64,000 nucleotides of DNA, from positions 7,625,845 to 7,689,844 of the forward strand of contig JAQFVV010000027.1 of assembly GCA_028023455.1 (NCBI GenBank), written 5' to 3'. The DNA comes from Epiperipatus broadwayi (taxonomy: Eukaryota > Onychophora > Udeonychophora > Euonychophora > Peripatidae). A program made the translations under genes and the position numbers. Each line of letters begins with the position of its first letter. Position 1 is the first letter of the stretch. The notes below the pieces were generated by a model. That model was not told the DNA's origin and made no database searches. It worked only from the letters and a program-made list of their open reading frames with translations. Positions 30,570-41,582 of the stretch are shown here, piece by piece.

Positions 30570-32627
30570 TATAACGATCGAAATGAAGTGGGAGATCGCA
30601 TCGCACCGCACTACCCAGGGGCGCCATCTAGGCATTTGAGCCTAGAAAAATTTATAAAGTAGGCAGATACGCGCTGTTAGGATTCCACTTTATTTACATA
30701 TTTAGATCGTTAGCCCATTGTCACTAGCTCAGTGGAGACGCAGAGATAATAAAATATATAACCTTAGATATAAATATAAAAAAATAATAAAAGCCACTGC
30801 CAGAAATTAACACAGAAAAATATTTATTTACGCACATATAAAATCATTCTAAATTCGAGGAATAAGTTTAACATTTAGATTTTTACCTTAATTTTTAATT
30901 TTACATTTAAAATAGCTTGCTATAATGTTTAATATTTTATTTAGAGGGTCGGGTATGAATAGGCTACATAGATCTGCATTTGAAAAGACAATATTCTTCC
31001 CTTATTTAACCCTAGGCTAAAAGTTCAAAGTCAAACTGACGCCAATCATCCGATACATTTATGTATTCAATGTAGCATGACAATACAACGGCACTAAATA
31101 GACTATACTGTCAGGAATGCACATCTGAACAGTATAATGAGAAGACATTGTTGCTCTCCACCACCAGGAATGCTACTTCTGATGGCGAGTAGAACAATAA
31201 ACATAAAACTCCATAGGAATGGATTGCGTCTTGCGTCTTACTATCCAATTCCATAGGCAACAGAGAGTGTGCGGCGTATATATGTAATCCTGCACGTGGC
31301 GGATCTCCTGCTACATTTACTACCTACACAAATATATCGAAACCATTGAGCCAATTCAACCACGAAACAAATAACCTAAGATTACCCTCCCTTAATATAA
31401 CCTTACAAAACTATATAGCCGTTCACGCCCGACTTAAATTTATCATTTAGATATGTTCGCACAGATAACTTTTATACAATTTGTTTTAAAATGTTAAGTA
31501 TAGATCGGCTGCACAGATTCCACGGTCAAAAACATCCAAATTAAACACAATCGATCAAAATACAAAATCATCGATAACGTCAATTGCAAAAAGGGAATAC
31601 ACAAAACCCATGGCACTCACCATAAGGTGCCTGCATTAACATCGTTGACCTATACATTCTAATCGACTGTGAAAATCTCAACATCATCAACCGCTAACGA
31701 ATCTATGCAATGTCTATACCCAACTTTAAATTTTATGCATTTAAAATTTAAACAATAAATAATTTATACAATTAAAATGAATGGAAATGATTTTTTATCA
31801 ATAACAAACATATAAAATTAAACATCAATTGATTTTAAACTTAAAGATCAGATAGAAATTCCATTTTAACATTTGAATTGCTTGCACGAAAGTTCTTAAT
31901 TATTTAAAAAAATTTTAAGTTCATTGTTAATAGCTTACGGAAGAAGAGTCCAGGTTCTTGTTTTTCCACGGAGTCCTTGTTTGAAACCCGGTCAGATGTT
32001 CCGGAGGTAGCATTAGCTGGTTCATTTCGGTATCACAATCAGTTCATTTTTTAAAATAGAGAGAGAGTGTGTGATATGTGCGTCTCTATCACCACTCTCA
32101 AAAAACCAACCGCTGGAACTGCCCAATACTCAATATTTCTCCTTTTTATATTATCCACACGGATTCAAACAACAAAACGTCACCAATCCATCACTTTCGT
32201 TAGGGTCCGAGCCAAGGCTTGGTGCTTCCATTGGTCAAGCTAATTTCTCTTATCTAATTTCCATCTGACCCTTTAATTACCTAAGAGCCTTGAGGGCTAG
32301 CTTGTTTTTCAAATAATAAACAATCATTTCCATTTATAGATTTACAGGAATTAATTAATACCTGTTTTTATTTTAACTTATATTAATATTTTAATATTTA
32401 ACTCTTGTATTTTTTTATCAAAAAAAAAAAAATACGTTCAAATACCTTTTTTTATTTATATAAAAAAAAATATTTTTAAAGTTTAGCATCTGTGCGAATA
32501 TATATATTTAACAACATTTTAATTTTAGCGTTTAGTTTTTTTTATAGATTTTTAATATATTTATTTTTATTTGCGAACTTTGTTTTTCTTTTAAATTAAT
32601 GTAACGACATATTTATATATCGTTACA
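30570..32627 (+). mobile_element. Solo-LTR-like element, copy 2 (longer form)
   Basis: It starts TATAACGATCG and ends CGTTACA, flanked by AT repeats as in copy 1 (1793-2845). Shared blocks in the same order include: GAGCCTAGAAAAATTTATAA / GTAGGCAGATACGCGCTGTT; GTCACTAGCTCA; CATTGGTCAAGCTAA; AAGAGCC.TGAGGGCTAGC; CAATCATTTCCATTTA; AATACGTTCAAATACC. It is about 1 kb longer, partly because an internal block (TTAAGTATAGATCGGCT at about 31493) repeats sequence related to about 30945. No coding domains. Ends and size suggest a Gypsy-like LTR. Confidence 0.55.
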
Positions 32628-32639
32628 ATATATATATAT

Positions 32640-32830
32640 GTGTGTATGTTTATTTATATGGGAGATGATGATCTGGACCAACTGAAGAGTGTTTGTTCAG
32701 CACGAAATACGTGTATTGGAATTCATTTATCTTTTTCATATGTGTGTGGTCATGTGTGGTTATATGAGATAAAGTGGATGACTGAAGGAAGCTTAAAAGT
32801 CTGTGTTCGAATTTCCTATATTATATATAT
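32640..32830 (+). repeat. Composite hammerhead plus tRNA-like unit (family C, plus strand)
   Basis: The hammerhead at 32676-32719 is followed by GTGGTCATGTGTGGTTATAT, GAGATAAAGTGGATGACTGA and the box B-like GTGTTCGAATTTCC (about 32800). This is the same order as 27290-27570 on the minus strand. The 64-codon ORF over it is not a gene. Confidence 0.6.
32676..32719 (+). ncRNA. Hammerhead candidate (family C), cleavage base changed
   Basis: ACCAA, CTGAAGA (32682-32688), stem II GTGTT / AGCAC, GAAA (32704-32707), stem III ATACGT, then G at the cleavage position (32713) and TATTGG. CTGANGA and GAAA are intact. G at position 17 is outside the NUH rule and should block cleavage. Confidence 0.65.
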
Positions 32831-33271
32831 GTAATAATTAATAATATATATATATAATCAAAAAAGCAAGTCATATATAAGGTGACATTACTTTTATAAG
32901 CTTGTATTTACAAAAATGTAATGCAGAGAGCGTACCAATAGTTCAACCAAGCTCTTAATTAATAAGTGCGCTATGAGAAACTATTTAAAATCTCTATCCA
33001 GAACTCTCTCATCTCCAGACCAACTGGTTTCCAGCTTATGGCTCATGTCAATGGAGAGCTAGAATATTCGGACACTAGACTAAAATATCAACTCAAAACG
33101 CAACACTTATTTCATAAGTATATTTAAGTAGAAACTCTGAAATTTTTGGACATGAAAATGTCTTTAAATCCAGCTATCTAACATAAATAGCGATATGGGA
33201 CTGAATTAAATTCAGATCTACCATATTTTAATAGCCTCAGCATAACCAAAGCCTTAAAAGTAATATATATA
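32831..33271. other. Non-coding, nothing recognised
   Basis: TA-rich edges with an undistinguished middle. Confidence 0.35.
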
Positions 33272-33742
33272 TATCATCATCATCAACCATTATCAATCCA
33301 CTGCAGGATGAAGGTCTCTCCAAGTTCAATACATCTTTTCCTATCCTTAGCTTCTCTTCTCCACATCACCCCTGCACACTTTCTTATTTCATCCATCCAT
33401 CTCACATGTGGTCTCTTTCTGGGTCTTTTACAAACTCTTGGAATCCAGTTTAAAATTTCAATTGTCCATCTGTTATCATCTCTTCTAACAATATGTCCAG
33501 CCCAACTCCACTTCAATCTTTTATTTTTTTCAATGAGGTCAGTAACACCTGTTTGTTCTCTTACCCATACATTGCATTTTTGATCTCTTCTTGTTACTCC
33601 CAACATGCATGTCTGAAGTCTCTGTATTGCTCTTCTATTAAGTGTCCAAGTCTCAGTTCCATAAGTAAGAACTGGCAAAACACATTTATTAAAAACCTTC
33701 CTTTTCAAACACATAGGCATATTTCCTTTTAATATCAAGTTA
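33272..33742 (-). pseudogene. RTE-like LINE, 5'-truncated 3' copy
   Basis: The 151-codon minus frame (33283-33738) matches the C-terminus of the full copy at 38655-39392: LTYGTETWTLNRRAIQRLQ, VREQTGVTDLIEKNKRLKW, SWAGHIVRRDDNRWTIEILN, HVRWMDEIRKCAGVMWRREA and FILQWIDNG. It has lost a short stretch after RLQT. The 3' end is a GATGATGAT-type repeat on the minus strand, as in the full copy. Both ends abut (TA)n, which hides any target duplication. Confidence 0.85.
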
Positions 33743-34387
33743 TATATATATACATATATATATGTGTGTGTGTGTAAAGTTGTATAAGTAACTATTCTTC
33801 ATACATGCTCTTGAATATTAGCATGCATTGAGCTTGTTCAAGTATATGGGCTTAGTCAATAATTGTTCATTTATTGAAAAAATAAGATCGAATCATAGGT
33901 AGAAGTAACCTATGATTTTTTTTTCATGTGTCAAAGTATCAGCTGAGAAGCAAACCCGCATGGTTTTTAAATATTTATTAATGAGAGTGTGTCAATTTTC
34001 TAGTGTAAAGAATAGCTCCTATAATTTTACTTGCAACAAATATCAGAAAATATTTAGTTAGGTTGTAGAAATATTTATAAAAAAATAAAAAATAAAACAA
34101 ATTGCATTAACAAACTGATGAAGCAATAAAATTACCAACTGCATGGAGAGTTTCCTCAGGCAAATGAATAAAAATTTTAAAACACTACCAAATTTAAGTT
34201 ACTCTATGAGGTACAATTATCTGTGCTATAACCACATAATTATTACGATTTTTTTACTTACTTGAAGGGAAGGGTCATTTTGTTGAAATGTTGGTCTTTT
34301 ATTTTAAGTTTACATCATTAAACATAAATGTTCCCATGACTTATAAAACATTATTATTTATAAAACATTATATATTACTGATATCGG

Positions 34388-34640
34388 TGAAAGAATTAAG
34401 ACTTCAGTGGAATTGGGCTGGACATATTGCTAGAACAGATGATAATAGATGGACAATTGAAATTGTAAACTGAATTGCAAGAGATTGTAAAAGATCTTGA
34501 AATAGACCACATGTGAGATGGATGGATGAAATAAAAAAGTGGGCAGAGATGATGTGAAGAAGGGAGGCTAGAGATAAGAGAAGATGGATTGAACTTGTAG
34601 AGACCTTCATTCTGCAGTGGATTGATAATGGTTGATGATG
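34388..34640 (+). pseudogene. RTE-like LINE, short 3' fragment
   Basis: RLQWNWAGHIARTDDNRWT, then in-frame stops, RPHVRWMDEIKK and FILQWIDNG, the same C-terminus as 33272-33742. It ends GATAATGGTTGATGATGA. With several stops it is older than the other copies. A PLE fragment begins within a few bases of its end. Confidence 0.8.
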
Positions 34641-35220
34641 ACTGTAAAAAAAAATTATTTCAACATGTACATATCAATTAGGGGATTTATATATCCTAGG
34701 TCAAATGTTTGTAATATGTATAAATTAGCTGGATTTAGAACATTTTTGTTTAAAAATAATATTCTGTGTAAATTTCACAATGATAAATTATCTAATATTG
34801 GAGTATATGTGAAGGACTTATTGAAAGTGGGATATAGCAGGGAAAATATTTTATTTACATTATCTAAATTTACAGACTGATGGAAGAGAAAATATGGTTT
34901 GCATTACCTTATATAAATAATATTGTATGCTGTAGGAATACATTATTAGTGTCAGATAATTTTAGTGACGCATTTAAACTTAGATCAAATATGAGTAGAC
35001 TAATTATCAATAACTATAATGTTATTTATAATATTCTGTGCCATTGCAGATCCAGTTACATTGGTGAGATTAAATGTGCCTTAAAAAAGAATTTATGACA
35101 ATGAATTGTTATATAATAAAATACATTATTCTGTGGATAAGTATAAATCTGTATTTGCAGAATATGCAGTAATTTACTTTGATATTTTTATTTTATATGT
35201 AGAAAATGACTAAAGTCAAA
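34641..35220 (+). pseudogene. PLE 3' fragment with GIY-YIG domain
   Basis: Two frames on the plus strand (to 34880, and 34880-35098). The second reads NFSDAFKLRSNMSRLIINN then YNVIYNILCHCRSSYIGEIK. The pre-nuclease 'S.NL' segment followed by (V)IYNILC.CRSSYIGE is the PLE layout before and at the start of GIY-YIG. Coding continues in another frame (RIYDNELLYNKIHYS) to about 35200. No RT motifs are present. It is separate from the 18-23 kb and 44-46 kb elements. Confidence 0.7.
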
Positions 35221-38200
35221 AAAACATGTTTTATAAATATTATAGACATCATATATTATGTGAATATGCATAATTTATGGAAAGTTAGCCATTCACATGA
35301 GAATAGTAGCATTGTTTAGTGTTAATGAAATTTAAATTTTAACATTTAATTGTTACTTAAGCTGACGTAAAACTATCTTAAGCTGGCTATAGCTAATATT
35401 CAAATTATTTATTTTATATAGGCATATTGAATTTTGTAGAGTATTCTAGAGTATTTTGATTATATATATATTATAACCTTTTGGTTTGGCACCAAAAATA
35501 TTAATTATAATTATGTAATACTGTATCAGTAACAGCTGATGTCATCTTATTAAAAAAATGAAATAACTTGAAATTTTTAAAATTTTTTCTTAATGACGTG
35601 AAAACATACTTAAAAGCACTTGTAGATGTAATTTGAAAATTTTTAGGTGTTTAATATCTTACTTTAGTGTATAATTAATGATAGGATGGGGGTGGCTTGT
35701 CACAAAAGTAGTCAGTCTAGTTTGAGTTAATTCTAATTTATTTTATTTGCCTGAAGAACAGTATTGAGATTTGTTTAGATAATTCTCTAGTTTATTTGCT
35801 TATAATATTTTAATCTATAGTATAAACAGTGAAATATGTTTAACTCATCATCATTAAAACTGTCATTTTAGTCATATCAGTTTAGTAGCTGTTGTGCATT
35901 ATTTGTAAATATTCATGTATGTCTGTGCCATTGTTCAACTTCATTTTTCATTCATGTACTTTATTAAAACATCAAATATCATATCTCATATTAAAATGTT
36001 TAATTTAGCAACCAATAATTTAAAAAACAGCTTAATTATATTTTAAATGAATTCATGGATTACTGGACTGGTAAATTATTAAACAATAATTATACTATAA
36101 AATGTTTTATTTGTTAAAATAGTGGTCATTAATTCTATTCTGTTACTTTAGAAATACAGAATATTCAATTCTTAGTTCAATGTAATATTTAATTATTTTT
36201 TTATTTGACAGACAAAATGATTTTTTTCTTCTTTCTTTTTCAAAACAAGAAAGTTTCTTGCATAAAATTCTCCTAATTAAAAATTTCAATGCAATGGGTG
36301 GAGCAGTTCTGTGTCTAGAACCCTTTGTACTTTCAAATGACCTTGAGTTATTGGAAGAATAGATGTTTGGGTAATGTTCTGGGATCTATAAAAGGGGCTG
36401 ATTGAATTCCAAGTCAGCTGCTGACTAAATTTTTTACTACTGATTGAACTCCAATTCACTTTCTGAACAGTTTTAATAGTACAATTTTTTTTGTTATAAG
36501 CTGATTCTTCCAAGACCAAATTTGAAAGTGAAAAGTATTATTGGTTTCTAAATATGAGAATGTAAAATGACTGTAATGAGGTATATCAATCTTTGCTCTT
36601 AATTAACTGTTTAAATTTTCAAATCATTATTTAAAATGTGTATGTGTGTCTATATTATAAATTATTTAAATTTAATTGCTGATATGGAAAAAAGAATGGA
36701 AATGCATACTTGTATTTTAAATTTGTTTTATTTAAACCATAATCATAATTTTAAAAAAGTAAGAAGAATGTCTGTGTATATTTTAAGATTATAAAATTTA
36801 ATGCTAACATTAATGGAGTGGCTGAAGCATGTGAATTCTTTTATTATTTTGGAAAATGTGCGAACTTTTTATTACACATATTAAGAACTCTTAGTATTAA
36901 AATTTTGCTCGCTATGAAAGAAGAAAGTGGAGATGGGCGAATATGCATATGAATAATTATTTTTATTATCATTATTGTTGGAACACTACCTGACTATTTA
37001 TATTTGAAAAAGAAAAATAAATGTGTAATTTAATGGATTATTTAATTATTTCTCTCCAAATACTATGAGGAATGAATGTATAAAATAGAAAAGACTGAAT
37101 ATGAATTTCTTTTATGCATTGTTCTCTTTATGTGTTGTGGGATTTTCTTATTTAAAATATTATCAATAAACTTACGGAAATTGAAGTGAATTTTATAAGT
37201 TAACTGGTTATATGTTTTAATGAATGGCCTATGAAAATATAAAACAAATGTTGAAATATATTTAAGGAATGAAATGATATATTATCACTTTACTTACGTT
37301 ATAAGAAAATATCTATTGCTTAATTAATTGAAGAATTCTCAAATATAATGTTAACAGGAGTTTCATTAGCTTTGCTAAGAACATTGAATACTGCTATTCT
37401 GGACCCAAAATAATATTATTTGTCTTCCTGCAGAAATGGGTTACGTGTTCGTCAATATTTATCTTTGTGCCAGTTATTATCGTTATTTAATATATGACCG
37501 AGAGACGTCCTTTACAAACTGTAAATAAACTTTTGTTTTCAACCTAGAAAAAAAAAAAACTTTAGTGATTATTATTATTATTTGGTATTTAGCAGATAGA
37601 TAGTTTAAAAGTTGTTTTATTATTATATTTATTATTGTTTTTTCAAGAACATTTCATAAATGTATAACATGAAAAAATATTATATGAGGGATTTTTTTAT
37701 TTCAATATATTTTTATTGTGTGCTTATGTTTCTATTGCGCATGTTAGAAATAGAAACATCCATTTAATGTTGAAGGGGAAAACAGCTCTTTTGAAAAGAA
37801 GCTCATTATACAAAATTTCATAATTTATATTTGCGTTTCCAATATATTATAAAATAATTATTTTCAATAATTATTTAGCCCAGAATTTAAAGATTTGTTG
37901 TTTATCTTAAACCAAACTTTTATTTTAATTTTTGTACTAATGCAAATGCACTAAAAAAGATTATTTTGTCTTACCTTGCCAATTGAAATTATTTTTGCCT
38001 TGTTTCTCCGACCATAATTAGTATATTTCCAAGTTAAAATATTATACTTATCAGATATGAAATATTTATTCATTATTGCTTTTACAGTTATTAATTGATA
38101 TTTTTACAGTAGTTCTTTACCTACTGGGATTTAAAATTGTCTGTGTGTTATTATGCTTATATATGTGTGTTTATTATTAAATCCAGCTACAATAATGTTT

Positions 38201-38642
38201 AAATTGAAAGTAAAAATGATTTAAGGCCATAGTTTTTGGATGGTGAGAATGTGCCAATTGAAATTGAAAGATTAGAAATTTATTTAAGTATGAATTTATT
38301 GTTCTTTATTATGCTTGGATAGAAAAGTATTTAGTGGCTATGTAGAATGAAGTTAGTTATGTTATATAATATCTTATACAATTGAGAAGATCTCTCCCCT
38401 TTAGTTATTTGAATATATGACATGAGTAGATTACATAATATATTGTAGGGGATAGAGTAAACTCTCCCTTTTGTTTTTTTGAAGTATTTTTAGGAGTAGA
38501 TTGAATCCTTCAGTTCTGATAGTTGTATTTTATGAATTCAAATATAAGAAGCCAAGCATTTTATCTCCCTTATTTTTTGGTGATGAGAATTTGTCCACAC
38601 CAGTTTAATTTAAGTCTCAGAAGTTAGACTTGGCAATTATTG
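35221..38642. other. AT-rich non-coding, nothing recognised
   Basis: About 3.4 kb with no domain-bearing ORF and no clear repeat. Short TTA/TTAT runs occur near 37560-37640. The 77-codon ORF at 36286-36519 is not convincing. Confidence 0.45.
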
Positions 38643-38654
38643 TCATCATCATTA

Positions 38655-39392
38655 TCAACCATTATCAATCCACTGCAGGATAAAGATCTCTCCAAGTTTA
38701 ATCCATCTTCGATCTTTAGCTTCTCTTCTCCACATCACCCCTGCACACTTTCTTATTTCATCCATCCATTTCACATGTGGTCTCTTTCTGGGTCTTTTAC
38801 AATCTCTTGGAATCCAGTTTAAAATTTCAATTATCCATCTATTATCATCTCTTCTAGCAATATGTCCAGCCCAACTCCTCTTCAATCTTTTAATTTTTTC
38901 AATGAGGTCAGTAACACCTGTTTGTTCTCTTACCCATACATTGCATTTTCGATCTCTTCTTGTTACTCCCAACATACATCTCTCCATACTCCTTTGAGTG
39001 ATCTGAAGTCTCTGTATTGCTCTTCTATTGAGTGTCCAAGTCTCAGATCCATAAGTAAGAACTGGTAAAACCCATTTGTTAAAAACCATCCTTTTCAAAC
39101 ACATAGGTATATTTCCTTTTAGTATCAAGTTATTTCTACCAAAAGCACTCCAACCAAGTTTAATTCTATGATTAATTTCCTCCATTATGTTTCCATCTGT
39201 ATTAATAATCTGACCAAGGTATTTGTAACTGTTAACTTCTTCTAATTCATCATAATCAATCTTTATTTTCATATTTTGAGCAAATTGATTAAACATTACT
39301 TTAGTCTTTTTAACATTTATCTTTAGTCCTACTTTCATCTGATAACTCCTGCAACATTTCCTGCAGCTCTGAAGCATTATTTGCAAAAACAA
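38655..39392 (-). pseudogene. RTE-like LINE thumb and C-terminal region
   Basis: The 245-codon frame starts at the RT palm end (VGLKINVKKTKVMF, then YKYLGQIINTDG) and continues with LTYGSETWTLNRRAIQRLQI, GVTRRDRKCNVWVREQTGV, SWAGHIARRDDNRW, HVKWMDEIRKCAGVMWRREA and FILQWIDNG. This tail is the part kept in the truncated copies elsewhere in the window, as expected from 3'-end-first reverse transcription. Confidence 0.87.
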
Positions 39393-40257
39393 CTACATCA
39401 TCTGCGAAATCTAAATGACTTAAATAATCTCCATTTACTTTCACTCCTTTAGTTTCCCATTTTAATCCACAAAATACTTCTTGCAGCACTGCTGTAAAAA
39501 GTTTTGGAGATATGGAGTCACCTTGTCTTACACCTTTCTCAATGTTGACTTTCCCAGTATCATTATGTATTCTAATTGTTGCTGTTGCATTTTTATAAAT
39601 ATTCTTTAAAATACGACAATATCCTGGATCTATACCTTGATGATCCAATGCTTTAATCACTGAAGAAATGTTTATAGAATCAAATGCCTTTTCATAATCT
39701 ACAAATCCAAAACATAATGACAACTCATATTCATTTGTCCTTTCTATAACTTCTCTCAATACCTGAATATGATCTACTGTACTAAAACCACTTTTAAATC
39801 CAGCTTGTTCTCTTGGTTGGTGGAAATCCAATGTTCTCTGTAGACGAGTTGTAATTATCTTGGTAAAAATTTTATATAAAACTGATAAAAGGCTGATAGG
39901 TCTGGAATTTCTAATATCTTCTTTATCACCTTTTTTAAATATTAATATTATTACTGCGTTATTCCAATCATCCGGTACATCTTTATCATTTAGACATTTA
40001 GTATATAACTTTGCTAAAAAAAATTCTGTTTTTTCACCTGCTTCTTTTAATATATCAATTATAATTCCATCATTACCTGGAGCCTTTCCTTTCTTCATAC
40101 ATTTAATTGCATTTCTCACTTCTTCATTTAAAATTCTGGGCAATTCGGAAGATGTAATAGATATAGGAGGTACTTGTTCTTTATTACTATATAATTCTTG
40201 ATAAAAATTTTCTACCAATTTCATGATGTCATCTCTCTTTTTTAGTAATAATTCCAT
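39310..40257 (-). pseudogene. RTE-like LINE reverse transcriptase domain
   Basis: The 315-codon frame contains GKAPGNDGIIIDILKEAG, NSRPISLLSVLYKIFTKI, QAGFKSGFSTVDHIQVL, CFGFVDYEKAFDSI (motif A), KGVRQGDSISPKLFTAVLQE (motif B) and HLDFADDVVVFA (motif C, the ADD catalytic pair). It overlaps the endonuclease frame by 29 bp and the C-terminal frame by 83 bp; each overlap marks one frameshift. The catalytic aspartates are intact. Confidence 0.87.
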
Positions 40258-41473
40258 CTTTTTTTCTTATTGCAGATATAAATTTCCTACCAGTACCAAA
40301 ATGTTGTTTTACATTCTTAAGACTTTTATTTTCTTCTACAGCTTTTCTTGCTAGTTCACAGTTACACTTTCTTATATCATTTTCAACTCTTTTCTGCACC
40401 ATTTTACAAAATTCGAGATATTCAATTCTTTTTAATGCATCATTTTTGTATATCTTCATATTTCTTCTTTTCTTCATAAATTCTCTAGTCTCAGTAGAAA
40501 TTTTATTGGTCAATTGCTGCTTTTTTCTGCCAGCTATCTTTCTTGCAGTTTTTAAAAGTGTATCAGTTATTTTCATATTAATTTCATTCAAATCTGAATC
40601 ATGTTCAAAATCTACTAATACTTGAAACCAATTTGTAAGTTCTAATTTAAATTCATTAGAATGTTTCTGAAGATTAGGAATATCAACTGTAAATATTGTT
40701 TTTCTTAATAATTTTTGTCTCTCTAGTTTTACATTAACACGTATCTTACACCTTACTAATCGATGATCACTTCCTGTGTTAAATCTATTAAGAACATTAC
40801 AATCTTGAAAGATGTATTTCCTGTTAGTCAAAATATAATCCAATTTTGCTGTACCTTCATTTGGATGCTTCCATGTCCATTTTCTTTTAGCATTTTTTTC
40901 AAAAAAAGAATTCATAATATAAAGTTTTTCTTTTTCTGCAAACTCCACAAGTCTATGTCCTCTCTCATTTCTATTACCATAACCAAAATTATCTACAGCA
41001 CTTTCATCTTTCATTTGTTTACCAATTCTAGCATTAAAGTCTCCCATAACAATTTTAAAATGTTGTTTACTCTGATCAAAAGCCTTTTGTACATCCATAT
41101 AAAAATCTTCTACTACTTCATCACTATGAGAACTTGTTGGGGCATAAACCTGAATTATCTGCATTTGGTATCTGCTATTAAGTTGTATAACTAATCTTGC
41201 CACTCTGTCTGATACACCATCAATCTCCACAATATTATTCTTCCACCTTTTATTTATAATGAATCCTACTCCACTTGTATTTCCAATATTTGTGCCTTTA
41301 TAATAGAATATATGTCCACTTTTTAAATCAATTGTCTCTTCACCTTTTCTTCTAACTTCACAAAGTCCAATAATATCCCATTTAATATAAGAGAGTTCTT
41401 CTAATTCTTGCAATCTTCCTTCACTTGAAAGTGATCTGCAGTTGTAAGTACCTAAATAAAAAGTTGTCATCAA
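40229..41473 (-). pseudogene. RTE-like LINE APE-type endonuclease domain
   Basis: The 414-codon frame carries the exonuclease/endonuclease/phosphatase fold: LGTYNCRSL (Asn), DIIGLCEVRR (catalytic Glu), QVYAPTSSHSDE (Tyr), VMGDFNARIG (Asp and Asn), RKWTWKHPN, KLDYILTNRKY and NTGSDHRLV (catalytic Asp-His pair). This nicks target DNA to prime reverse transcription. Database hits to such ORFs are often labelled 'craniofacial development protein 2-like', a misannotation of this domain. The start ATG at 41473 follows the leader. The frame breaks near 40229-40257 going into the RT. All catalytic residues I can identify are present. Confidence 0.85.
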
Positions 41474-41582
41474 ATGGCAGCCTGGGTCTGCAATCAGGGG
41501 ATTCTTAGCACCCTCTGCCTTCGGCCATCAACTGCTGCCTTGGTTGGTGACTTTACAGCCTCCTGGGAATAACGGCCATGCT

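Larger units (their letters stand above)
38643..41582 (-). mobile_element. Nearly full-length RTE-like LINE
   Basis: About 2.9 kb on the minus strand: a GC-richer 5' leader (41474-41582), endonuclease (40229-41473), reverse transcriptase (39310-40257), C-terminal domain (38655-39392), and a 3' end in a short GATGATGAT-like repeat with no long poly(A). One long ORF with an APE-type endonuclease and a microsatellite-like 3' end is the RTE layout. Only two frameshifts separate it from one open frame. It is the parent-type copy for fragments at 33272, 34388, 49930 and 61938. No target duplication could be assigned. Confidence 0.85.

Noticed and set aside
1793-32627. One giant LTR element with LTRs at 1.8 and 30.6 kb
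   Set aside because: The interval holds unrelated elements and a host exon and no gag/pol, and the two LTR-like units differ by about 1 kb in length.
36286-36519. 77-codon minus ORF
   Set aside because: No domain, no neighbours and no repeat copies; it looks like chance.
38640-41194. Several plus-strand ORFs (60-143 codons)
   Set aside because: Antisense shadows of the RTE-like LINE; all strong motifs are on the minus strand.
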